64,000 bases of DNA from Pedobacter sp. D749 (GTDB lineage Bacteria > Bacteroidota > Bacteroidia > Sphingobacteriales > Sphingobacteriaceae). The notes beneath the pieces were generated by a model. The model saw nothing but the letters and a program-made list of their open reading frames with translations, searched no databases and had not been told where the DNA came from. Made by a program: the position numbers and the translations under genes. This document shows, in pieces, positions 51,097 through 59,409 of the stretch (positions are counted from its first letter, which is position 1; each line of letters begins with the position of its first letter). Location of the stretch: contig NZ_CP079218.1 in assembly GCF_019317285.1 (NCBI RefSeq), positions 5,580,001 to 5,644,000 on the forward strand. The letters are read 5' to 3'.

Positions 51097-51454
51097 GAGT
51101 GCAAAGATAATAGATGGGTTTATTCGTTCAGTTGTTTGTTGGTCATTTGTTTGTTGGTATCATTTTAGGGAGCTTGAGTGGCCGTCAACTGAAAATTGTT
51201 AACTGAAAATTGACTTCAGGCTTTCGACTAAAGACTTCTGATTTTTTAAATCTTCATCAAATCTTCATCTTTCTATCTGATATTTGGGCATATCGCTCTT
51301 CATCATATTCCGGCTTCTAAAGAGCTGTTAAGGAATTGTTTTCCTATTGTTTAATTCTGATTTTCATATTGTTAACATAAGGTTAAACTTAATTTCAAGT
51401 TAATATTCAGTTAACATTAAGACTGTTGTTTTGTGCCAAATAAAATAACAGAAA
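51097..51454. other. Upstream region of the TonB receptor with word repeats
   Basis: TTTGTTTGTTGGTCA words (51133-51160, period about 15) and GACTTCAGGCTTTCGACTAAAGACTTCTGA (51211-51240) are dispersed word repeats. Then comes an AT-rich promoter region with direct TTAAC repeats (51372-51417). No gene is seen. Confidence 0.6.
51372..51433 (+). promoter_or_regulatory. Pho-box-like direct repeats and -7 box of the TonB receptor
   Basis: TTAACAT (51372), TTAAACT (51383), TTAATAT (51400) and TTAACAT (51411) form two pairs, each with an 11-base period, the geometry of PhoB/OmpR-type response-regulator sites. TTGTTTTG (51426-51433), one mismatch from TAnnTTTG, follows eight bases later. Confidence 0.45.
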
Positions 51455-54400
51455 ATGAAATCACGTATACTATCGCTAGTAAGTATTCTTGTACTCCTGG
51501 TCACGTTTGCTCAGGCGCAGGTTACAACGTCTAGTATTAATGGAAAGATTAAGGATAACAAAGGTATCATCCCTGGTGCAACCATCGTTATGGTACACGT
51601 TCCTACAGGAACAGTCTCCAAAGGTTCGTCAAACGAATCCGGGCTTTACCGTATTGGCAACTTAAATCCTGGTGGACCATACAAAATCACCGTAACTTTT
51701 GTAGGTTATAGTCCAGTAGTAAAAGAAAACATTTATTTAACCCTTGGCTCAGATCTAAAACTTGATCTTGATCTTCAGGAGCAGGGTAATCAACTTGCTG
51801 ATGTAAGTATTAAGGGTCAAAAGGGCGGAACAAAATCTGGCGCAGGTACCAGCATTGGCGAAGGTCAGATTAAAACCTTACCTACCATGAACCGCAGTTT
51901 GCAGGATGTTACCCGTGTAACGCCTCAAGGTAGTAAAGACAATACCTTTGGCGGTACCAACTTTAGGTATAACAACGTAACCATTGATGGTGCGATTAAC
52001 AATGATGCCATTGGTTTTAGTCCTTCTTTGGGTGGCCAGAGCGGAAGTTCGGGCATGCCGGGAAGCAGTACACGTACCAACCCGGTTTCGCTTGATGCGA
52101 TCCAGGATGTTACCGTTCTACTTTCTCCTTACGATGTTAAAGTGGGTAACTTTTTAGGTGGTAGTATTAACGCTGTTACGCGTGGTGGTACCAACGAGGT
52201 AGTAGGATCGGTTTATGGTTATGGCCGTAACGCTTCATTGATCGGTAGAAATAAAATCGGCGATAATGCAAAAGAGCCTTCTGCCTTTCACGATTATCAA
52301 ACCGGTTTCCGTGTAGGTTTCCCTATTATAAAAGATAAGTTATTCTTCTTTACCAACGAGGAGATTACCCGCCGTCAGGACCCTGTTATTTTAGGTGCAG
52401 GATCATCTGACATGAAATTACTTACTTTATCTGACGCACAGAAAATTTCTGACCGCATGAAAAATGCTTATGGTATTGATGCGGGTTCATTCGGAGATTA
52501 TAATATTTATTCGCAGTCTAACAAATTTTTTAACCGTTTAGATTGGAATATCAGTGAAAGTACCCAGTTAACCATCAGAAATAACACCATTGTTTCGAAA
52601 GCAACAAACTTAGAAAGAGATCAGTCTAACTTCAGGTTTGGCGGTATCGATTTTAAACAGAATAACAACCAATCGTCAACCGTTGCCGATCTGAAAACCC
52701 GTTTCGGAAATTCAGCCACAAATAACCTGATTTTAGGTTACTCAACTGTACACGATTTCCGTACACCTCTTTCTGATCCTGCTATCCCACAAATTGAAAT
52801 TGGCTCTAATGGTGGTACTATTTTCCTGGGTACAGATAGAGAAGCAAGTATTTTTAATATGAAGCAAAATACTTTTGAACTAACGGATAACTATTCATTC
52901 AGCAAAGGCATACATAATTTTACAGTGGGTACCCACAATGAATTTTATAAAATCAATTACGGTTTTGTAAATGCCTGGAACGGTAGGGTAGCTTATGATA
53001 GTGTTGATGACTTCTTAAACAACAAGCCAAAAAGAGTACGTACAAGTTTTGATTATGCTGATAATACCCGCGATAATATTATTGCGAATCCGACAGCTAA
53101 ATTCAATGTTAATCTTTATAGCGCTTATGGGCAGGATGAAATGCGTTTGAGCGATAAATTTAAACTGACATTAGGTTTGCGTTTCGATATGGCTGATTTA
53201 CCAACCATGCCAACTTTGAGTAGTAAAACAACTAACTCACCAGTTGATCCTAACTATGCTACAACATATACCTATACCCAACCTTCAAACATTAATAATA
53301 AGTTTTTAAATAAAGTTCAGATTTCACCAAGATTAGGCTTTAATTTCGATGCATTGGGTGATCAAAGTTTGATTGTACGCGGTGGTAGTGGTTTATTTAC
53401 CAGTCGTGTACCTTTTGCCTGGTTAGGTTATGCGTACTACAATAATGGTGTAAACTATGGTTCTTATGATCTTAAACCTGCAACAGGAAACAAGGTTGTG
53501 ACGCAAGTGCCTGGTACCGATCCAATTAAAGATGCATTAGGTGGAAATGGCGAAGCAGGATACGCCGCCAAACAAGGCGTAAACATTAACGATGCAAATG
53601 GCGCAACACAAGTAGATTTAGTGGATAATAATTTTAAAATGCCAAAAGCATGGAGAAGTAATCTAGCCTTTGATTTCAAAACACAGGATAACTGGAAATT
53701 TACTGTAGAGGGTATTTATAGCAAGGTTATTAAGGATGTTGCTTTCCAGCAAATTAACTACGTAGATAATCCAAAATACATGGTTTATGATACTCAAAAA
53801 CAACAGCCCATTTATTCAGGAACGAAAATCAATCCATCGTACACCAATGCCTATTTATTATCAAACACCGATCAAGGATATAAATATTCCTTAACAGGAC
53901 AGATTAGTAAATCTTTACCGTTTGGATTAGATGTAATGGTGGCTTATACTTATGGTCAGTCAAAAGATATTGCAAACGGTATCCGGAACTCGATGGAATC
54001 TAACTGGCAGTTAAATCAGGCTTTAAGTCCAAATAACCCAGGTTTGGCTTATTCTAACTTCGATATCCGCAACAGGATTATCTCTACCATCAATTATAGG
54101 TTAGATTGGGCTAAAAACGGTAAGTATGTCTCTAACTTCTCGTTATTCTTCAGTGGTCAATCAGGTTCTCCTTATTCATTGGGTTTAGTGAACAGTACAA
54201 TCAATGGAACCGGACAAACCGTAAGTTTAATGTATATTCCGGCAGCTGGCGAAACACAGAAATTTTTTGCCAATACAGCTGATGGAATTGCACAGGCAGC
54301 AGCGTTTGATAGCTACGTCAATAGTGATAAATACCTAAGCACCCGTCGTGGCGATTTTACAGAACGTAACGGCGCACGTACCCCTTGGAACGTTCAGGCT

Positions 54401-54718
54401 GATTTCCGTTTCTCTCAGGATATTCAGGTTACAAAAGGTAAACACCCACATGTACTTACTTTAACTTACGATATTGTTAACCTAACCAATCTGGTAAATA
54501 AAGATTGGGGAATTCAATATTTTTCTCCTAATACGTTCAATTCAATGGCTAGTGTTGGTTTATCACTTGCTAAAGATGCTACAGGAAAAGTAATTTCTGC
54601 AGGTAGCGCTACTACTTATCCTACTTATAGCTTCAAACAAAGCGATGTAACTTCTTATTCAAGAGATTTCTTTGCGTCACGTTACCAGATGCAATTGGGA
54701 GCGAGATATAGTTTCTAA
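51455..54718 (+). CDS. TonB-dependent outer-membrane receptor
   Basis: A 1087-residue receptor. Signal peptide to about residue 21 (LVTFAQAQ), then a carboxypeptidase-regulatory-like domain (about 25-110, INGKIKDNKGIIPGATIVM), a plug (about 120-240, ending in IQDVTVLLSPYDVKVGNFLGG), and a long beta-barrel ending in GARYSF with the C-terminal Phe. No SusD partner follows, so it is an OmpA/oar-like receptor rather than a glycan SusC. The Pho-box-like repeats upstream suggest phosphate control (inference). A strong terminator follows. Confidence 0.88.
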   Translation: MKSRILSLVSILVLLVTFAQAQVTTSSINGKIKDNKGIIPGATIVMVHVPTGTVSKGSSNESGLYRIGNLNPGGPYKITVTFVGYSPVVKENIYLTLGSDLKLDLDLQEQGNQLADVSIKGQKGGTKSGAGTSIGEGQIKTLPTMNRSLQDVTRVTPQGSKDNTFGGTNFRYNNVTIDGAINNDAIGFSPSLGGQSGSSGMPGSSTRTNPVSLDAIQDVTVLLSPYDVKVGNFLGGSINAVTRGGTNEVVGSVYGYGRNASLIGRNKIGDNAKEPSAFHDYQTGFRVGFPIIKDKLFFFTNEEITRRQDPVILGAGSSDMKLLTLSDAQKISDRMKNAYGIDAGSFGDYNIYSQSNKFFNRLDWNISESTQLTIRNNTIVSKATNLERDQSNFRFGGIDFKQNNNQSSTVADLKTRFGNSATNNLILGYSTVHDFRTPLSDPAIPQIEIGSNGGTIFLGTDREASIFNMKQNTFELTDNYSFSKGIHNFTVGTHNEFYKINYGFVNAWNGRVAYDSVDDFLNNKPKRVRTSFDYADNTRDNIIANPTAKFNVNLYSAYGQDEMRLSDKFKLTLGLRFDMADLPTMPTLSSKTTNSPVDPNYATTYTYTQPSNINNKFLNKVQISPRLGFNFDALGDQSLIVRGGSGLFTSRVPFAWLGYAYYNNGVNYGSYDLKPATGNKVVTQVPGTDPIKDALGGNGEAGYAAKQGVNINDANGATQVDLVDNNFKMPKAWRSNLAFDFKTQDNWKFTVEGIYSKVIKDVAFQQINYVDNPKYMVYDTQKQQPIYSGTKINPSYTNAYLLSNTDQGYKYSLTGQISKSLPFGLDVMVAYTYGQSKDIANGIRNSMESNWQLNQALSPNNPGLAYSNFDIRNRIISTINYRLDWAKNGKYVSNFSLFFSGQSGSPYSLGLVNSTINGTGQTVSLMYIPAAGETQKFFANTADGIAQAAAFDSYVNSDKYLSTRRGDFTERNGARTPWNVQADFRFSQDIQVTKGKHPHVLTLTYDIVNLTNLVNKDWGIQYFSPNTFNSMASVGLSLAKDATGKVISAGSATTYPTYSFKQSDVTSYSRDFFASRYQMQLGARYSF

Positions 54719-54742
54719 TCTTTTTTTTAAACTAATATATAG

Positions 54743-54777
54743 CGGTCTGGCCTAAATAAGGTCAGGCCGTTTTTTTT
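54743..54777 (+). terminator. Terminator of the TonB receptor gene
   Basis: CGGTCTGGCC (54743-54752) pairs with GGTCAGGCCG (54760-54769) with two G-T pairs, followed by eight T. Confidence 0.8.
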
Positions 54778-55123
54778 GGAAAGCGGTTTTTTGGCTCACA
54801 TCCTGTTTAAAAAAGCAGCGGATAATACCATCATCATCGGCGATTCGCACGTATATACTGATGTAAATCATTTTGATGATTTGGGTTTCGACTTAAGTAC
54901 CCACATTAACGAGCTGATGTTAGCCGAAGCTGCCCGTATAGTGGATTTTGATGTACGCAAACTGCAAAGTACCTGGGCCGGCTTTTATCCGCAGCACCCT
55001 ACGAAACACATTGTAACTTACGATCTGGACGACCGTATCCATATCCACACCGCCATTGGCGGCAAAGGAATGACCGCAAGTGCCGGTTATGCCGCAGAAA
55101 GCATCAAGGAAATATTCAGTTAG
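54776..55123 (+). pseudogene. C-terminal remnant of a TIGR03364-like FAD-dependent oxidoreductase
   Basis: The frame from about 54776 (no ATG; TTG inside the terminator T-run) gives ADNTIIIGDSHVYTDVNHFD, STWAGFYPQHPTKHIVTYDL and the ending HTAIGGKGMTASAGYAAESI. This matches the last third of DAO-type FAD oxidoreductases (usually about 380 residues). The N-terminal FAD domain is missing, so this is a deletion remnant; its left end coincides with the TonB-gene terminator. Confidence 0.7.
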
Positions 55124-55327
55124 TTTAATTTGCAGTTGAGCAAATAATACTTCTTTAAAAAACATAATAATTTCTTAACACAGTTGATCATTAGCGTATT
55201 GTAACAATTACTAATTTTATCTACTGTGTTTTTAGTTAATAGTCTGTCACCTTAAACCTTATCCTACTGAGAAAATCAGCATATAAAATATCACATCTAC
55301 TATCTATCACCATTAACATTTAATCCT

Positions 55328-56509
55328 ATGAAAAAAAAACATCTATTAACGCTTGCGTTGGCGCTAGCCGGCGTGACATTTTTCAACGCGTGTAAAAAAT
55401 CGCAATTGGAAAAAAGTCCACAGGAAAACACTCCTAAAGGGCCAAAAGGTTACATTTCGCAATTTAAAGGGGCAAAACGCTTACCTACCGAAGTGATCAA
55501 GGTTAACGTATCCGATACCAGAACGATAGCCGAAATACTAGAGCAGAAAAAGCAGAATACGGTTGAGGTGCTCAGAGACAGTGTATGGGCGAGTGGAAAT
55601 GGTAAAACACTTTTTCTACAGTCTACAGAGATGCCAGCTGTTTTTGATAACATCCGTCGTCAGGTTTACCTTGGTGCGATAATCAAAGCCGAAAATGCTG
55701 GTAACCCTTCCAACTTCTTGCCCGTTTTTGTTACTGCGGCAGAGCGGAACCCGATTACCATTTATGCTTCATTTCCTACCGATAGCATTTCTAAAACACT
55801 TGCTTCTCCTAGTCCAACTGCCGAAAGGGCCTATCTTCAGGCTGCGCTAAAAGTGGGTAGCGGCCAACAGCTTTCTTCTTTCAGGTATGAAATGGAATCA
55901 TTCAAAAGATACGAGGAACTAAAACTGTCATTTGGAGCAAACGTCTCAGTTGCAGGTTTGTTCAAACTTGATATCAAAGATTCTACTGCACTATCAAACA
56001 ATAAAACCAGGGTACGTGCTGAATTTACGCAGGAGAATTTTTCTGTCAATCTGGAGCCGCCTATCGACAAACCTTTCTTAAAAGATCCTATTGATAAAAG
56101 CAAATTTGGCCAATACGATCCATTAATCGTTAGTTCGATAACTTATGGTAGAAAGGGAATTATGACAATAGAGTCTGATTCCAGTTTCAAATCTGTTACC
56201 AGCAGTATAAAAGCGGTATTCAATTTACCATTGCCTGTGCTTAAAGATTCGTTGAATATTTCTGCACACCTTACAAAAAGTCAGATCGACGTATTGAACA
56301 ACGCAAAGATCAGTATCTATATCATTGGTGCCGAAGGTAAAGATCTGGCCAAAATCATACAGGGGATTCCCGGTTTTGCACAGATCATTGCTGGTGGAGG
56401 CGAATTCTCATGGCAGGCTCCAGGTGTTCCGCTTTACTACACGCTTAATTACCTGAGTGATTTCAGTACCTATTGGAATAAATTTCAGGTTCAGGTACAT
56501 AGTAACTAA
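55328..56509 (+). CDS. Short CDC-like (CDCL) lipoprotein 1
   Basis: A 393-residue lipoprotein: lipobox FNAC (Cys 22), then KKSQ. The thiol-cytolysin pattern is visible: FDNIRRQVYLGAIIKAENA (the VYPGA.. strand of cytolysins), PLIVSSITYGRKGIMTIESD (cytolysin NVAYGRTIYVKLET), and the end VPLYYTLNYLSDF, where cytolysins enter domain 4. It stops there, so it has domains 1-3 only. CDCL pairs in Bacteroidota are known to form pores in rival bacteria after proteolysis; that role here is inferred. A hairpin terminator separates it from the next gene. Confidence 0.75.
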   Translation: MKKKHLLTLALALAGVTFFNACKKSQLEKSPQENTPKGPKGYISQFKGAKRLPTEVIKVNVSDTRTIAEILEQKKQNTVEVLRDSVWASGNGKTLFLQSTEMPAVFDNIRRQVYLGAIIKAENAGNPSNFLPVFVTAAERNPITIYASFPTDSISKTLASPSPTAERAYLQAALKVGSGQQLSSFRYEMESFKRYEELKLSFGANVSVAGLFKLDIKDSTALSNNKTRVRAEFTQENFSVNLEPPIDKPFLKDPIDKSKFGQYDPLIVSSITYGRKGIMTIESDSSFKSVTSSIKAVFNLPLPVLKDSLNISAHLTKSQIDVLNNAKISIYIIGAEGKDLAKIIQGIPGFAQIIAGGGEFSWQAPGVPLYYTLNYLSDFSTYWNKFQVQVHSN

Positions 56510-56546
56510 AAAACAGAATATTTACGAGTAGATGATGAATAAACAG

Positions 56547-56575
56547 GAGGCTATCTGGCTTTGCCAGGCAGCCTC
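56547..56575 (+). terminator. Terminator between CDCL 1 and CDCL 2
   Basis: GAGGCTATCTGGC (56547-56559) and GCCAGGCAGCCTC (56563-56575) pair with one mismatch and one G-T pair, followed by ATTGTTGTTT. It lies in what would be an N-terminal extension of the next reading frame, which supports a start at 56604. Confidence 0.75.
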
Positions 56576-56603
56576 ATTGTTGTTTAACCCAAATCTGAAA
56601 TAT

Positions 56604-57776
56604 ATGTACAACAATAAACTCATACTGTTGCTAAGCCTTGCTATATGCCTGCTTTCCTGTAAAAAAGATATTGATCGCGCTGAAACTTTAACCGAAAATA
56701 CCCAACTGAAAAAAGGCCTGCCCTTATCTTCGGTATATGGTAATCTTAAAATAGAACCTTTGGGCATGATCACGATTGAAGGCGGCCGAAACAAGGAACT
56801 AAAGGATTTTCTAGACAGAGCAAAACAGAATACCACTACTTTTTTGAGAGACAGCAGCTGGACTGATGGTTTTTCCAAAATATACCAGTCTGATGAAATG
56901 GTGGTAACCCCAGATAACGAATCCTATGTTTATCCTGGTTCGATTATTAAGAGTGCCTCTGTAGCCAGTGGAAATTTTTCGCCCTTAAAAGGTTATGTAA
57001 AACTTCCTATCGATATTTTGGCCTCTTTTCCATCTGATAAGGCTGCAGGTAAAATCGATACACCGTCGCTTTCTAAAACAAGGGTTTTTTTAAGAAATGC
57101 ACTGATGGATCCTTTTTTTTCGGGCAGGCAGCTGGAAGATTTCTCTTATGCATCTTCGTTTTTCAATTCTTATGAAGAATCCAAGCTCTCTTTTGGCTAT
57201 AACCTGAACGAAAAAAGACTATTCTCTTCGGTAAATAGCTCCTTTAATTCTGCAAATTCCAGAACTTCTTATTCAACCGGGCTGATACTGACTTACCTGG
57301 TCAAGAATTTTACCTTGGCCATGCCTTCCGATCCTGTTACAGGTCAGCTGATCGATTACACAAGAACGCCCTCAAGTGTATATGAAGGGGTTTCTCCTGT
57401 GTATATCAATTCGGTAACCTATGGCCGTTTCGGTTTTCTGATGATCGAAACCAACTCCAACAGCGCTGCAACCAAAACGGCATTTGAAAAGGTGGTGAAG
57501 AAAATATTCAAAAAAACAACGGAAACATTCACCTTTGAAGAAGAGAGTATATTCAATTCCAGCAGGCTAACCGTATACCTGATGGGAAGTAATGGAGGGG
57601 CCGTAACCCAGCTAATCAACAATCCCGGAAGTTATGATGGCCTTTCAAATTTTATCAGCGAAAGCCTGGGCGAATTTACAGCAAACGATCCGGGCGTACC
57701 GGTTCAGTTTTCCTTAAAATACCTGAAAGACAATTCGCCCTACAAACCCATATTCAAGGTTGATTATTACTATTAA
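56604..57776 (+). CDS. Short CDC-like (CDCL) lipoprotein 2
   Basis: About 390 residues from ATG 56604 (MYNNKLILLLSLAICLLSC), where the signal peptide and lipobox LLSC begin properly; an earlier ATG at 56532 would put 24 extra residues over a terminator. Cytolysin marks are YVYPGSIIKSASV, PVYINSVTYGRFGFLMIETN and the terminal VPVQFSLKYLKDN. Domain 4 is absent. KKD after the lipid cysteine could be a surface-export signal (inference). The S41 protease gene starts nine bases after the stop. Confidence 0.75.
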   Translation: MYNNKLILLLSLAICLLSCKKDIDRAETLTENTQLKKGLPLSSVYGNLKIEPLGMITIEGGRNKELKDFLDRAKQNTTTFLRDSSWTDGFSKIYQSDEMVVTPDNESYVYPGSIIKSASVASGNFSPLKGYVKLPIDILASFPSDKAAGKIDTPSLSKTRVFLRNALMDPFFSGRQLEDFSYASSFFNSYEESKLSFGYNLNEKRLFSSVNSSFNSANSRTSYSTGLILTYLVKNFTLAMPSDPVTGQLIDYTRTPSSVYEGVSPVYINSVTYGRFGFLMIETNSNSAATKTAFEKVVKKIFKKTTETFTFEEESIFNSSRLTVYLMGSNGGAVTQLINNPGSYDGLSNFISESLGEFTANDPGVPVQFSLKYLKDNSPYKPIFKVDYYY

Positions 57777-57784
57777 CAGTTATT

Positions 57785-59407
57785 ATGGAAAAATTTAACA
57801 TTCCGCTCCGTTTTATAGCAAAAAATGCCAGTTCTGTTATGGTGTTGATGTGCTGTTCGACCTTGTTTTTCTCCTGTAAAAAAGATCCGTCAGATCCACC
57901 TGTCGAAACCCAGGTAGAAGTTAGAAAAGAAAAGATCATGAGCAATCTCGATTCGCTCTATGCCTATGCGCAACAAATCTACCTATGGAACAGCGAACTC
58001 CCGGCTGGTAAGGATTTTAAACCAGCCAGATTTTATGACGGGGGAGCCGGTAATGAAATCGATATTTACAAAAATGAAATATTTGCGCTAAGCAGGTTTG
58101 CGATAAATCCTTCCAATAACAAGCCTTTCGAATATAATGCAAACGCTGCCGGGATTCCCAAATATTCATCATTGATTGAGACAGGTTCTGCCGGTACAGT
58201 ACCCAGATACAATAGTGACGATAATGGGTTCGGTCTGGCATTTGTGGGTACTTCGGATGGTATCAGGATATTATATGTTGACATGAATGCTCCCGCCTGG
58301 CAGGCAGGGCTAAGGCGTGGACAAAAAGTAGTTAGCATCAATAATGAAAAAGCAGTTGCCTCAACGGGCTATTATAGCTATATATCTTCTGCACTGAATG
58401 GCAGTAACCTGTCTATAGTTACCGAGACCTTGGAGAACAATCTTCCGGTTAACAGAACAATACAACTCAAAAAACAGTATTTCGTGCCTAGTCCCGTACT
58501 GAAAAGTGCTGTACTGAATGTTGAAAACAAAAAAATCGGCTATATCGCTTACAAGAGCTTTACCGACGAGGAAAATACCAGGCAATTTCTCGGTCCGGTA
58601 CTAAACCAGTTTGCTGTTAACGGAATATCGGAACTGATTGTAGATTTACGTTATAATACAGGAGGATACCAAAATACCTGCAGATACCTCGCAAATTGCA
58701 TAGCCCCGCAGTCTGCAGATGGAAAAATGATGTTTACTGAATACTACAACAGCCAGATGCAGGCCGGAAAAGCTGATCTTCTTGCCAACCAGCCAATATT
58801 GGGTTTTGATAATAAGCCTGTTTATATTAATGGGAAGATTGCCACGCTGCACGATATTGATTATAGCCCTGCTGCAAACAGGAATAATTTTGAGATCGAG
58901 GGAAATGCACTGCACCTGGAAAAAGTAAGTTTTATCGTTAGCAGTCAAACAGCATCGGCAAGCGAGCTTCTGATCAATGTATTAAAGCCTTACCTAAAGG
59001 TTCAGCTGGTAGGCGTATCTGCTGATGGTTCGGGCAATGTAAGTACTTATGGAAAGCCTGTGGGCTTTTTTGATATAAAAATAGATCGTTACAAAGTTTA
59101 TCTAGCAATGTACCAGACCAGGAATGCCAATGGTGAAGGCGACTTTTTTGATGGTTTGCCTGCTGGTATTTCAACCATGGATGATGTAACGGTCGACTTT
59201 GCCGATATTGCCGATCCTGCAGTTAAAGCCATCGTTTCTCCTACGACAAAATCATCAGGTAGCGCAATTAAGAAATTGGGAACAGTTAAACAGGTTCCTG
59301 CCGGCGGAACCGTAGAAAGCCCAAAGATTAAGAAATACATCGGACTTTCTTCTACTGGAGAAGGGCTGATAAAAGCATACAGTGATTTTAAACTTAAAAG
59401 AAATTAA
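57785..59407 (+). CDS. S41 family C-terminal-processing protease, lipoprotein, with PDZ domain
   Basis: A 540-residue lipoprotein (lipobox FFSC, Cys 31). After a helical cap comes a PDZ domain (about 148-215; GFGLAFVGTSDGIRILYVD, APAWQAGLRRGQKVVSINN). The S41 core has ISELIVDLRYNTGG (about 285) and the nucleophile in SSQTASASELL (about residue 391), with a likely general-base Lys in STYGKPVGF (about 424). It is wedged between two CDCL genes with nine- and three-base spacings, so it is cotranscribed. It could cut the CDCL proteins, or other envelope proteins (inference). Confidence 0.85.
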   Translation: MEKFNIPLRFIAKNASSVMVLMCCSTLFFSCKKDPSDPPVETQVEVRKEKIMSNLDSLYAYAQQIYLWNSELPAGKDFKPARFYDGGAGNEIDIYKNEIFALSRFAINPSNNKPFEYNANAAGIPKYSSLIETGSAGTVPRYNSDDNGFGLAFVGTSDGIRILYVDMNAPAWQAGLRRGQKVVSINNEKAVASTGYYSYISSALNGSNLSIVTETLENNLPVNRTIQLKKQYFVPSPVLKSAVLNVENKKIGYIAYKSFTDEENTRQFLGPVLNQFAVNGISELIVDLRYNTGGYQNTCRYLANCIAPQSADGKMMFTEYYNSQMQAGKADLLANQPILGFDNKPVYINGKIATLHDIDYSPAANRNNFEIEGNALHLEKVSFIVSSQTASASELLINVLKPYLKVQLVGVSADGSGNVSTYGKPVGFFDIKIDRYKVYLAMYQTRNANGEGDFFDGLPAGISTMDDVTVDFADIADPAVKAIVSPTTKSSGSAIKKLGTVKQVPAGGTVESPKIKKYIGLSSTGEGLIKAYSDFKLKRN

Positions 59408-59409
59408 CA

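Noticed and set aside
56532..56603. N-terminal extension of CDCL lipoprotein 2
   Set aside because: It lies over a strong terminator hairpin and would place 24 residues before the signal peptide.
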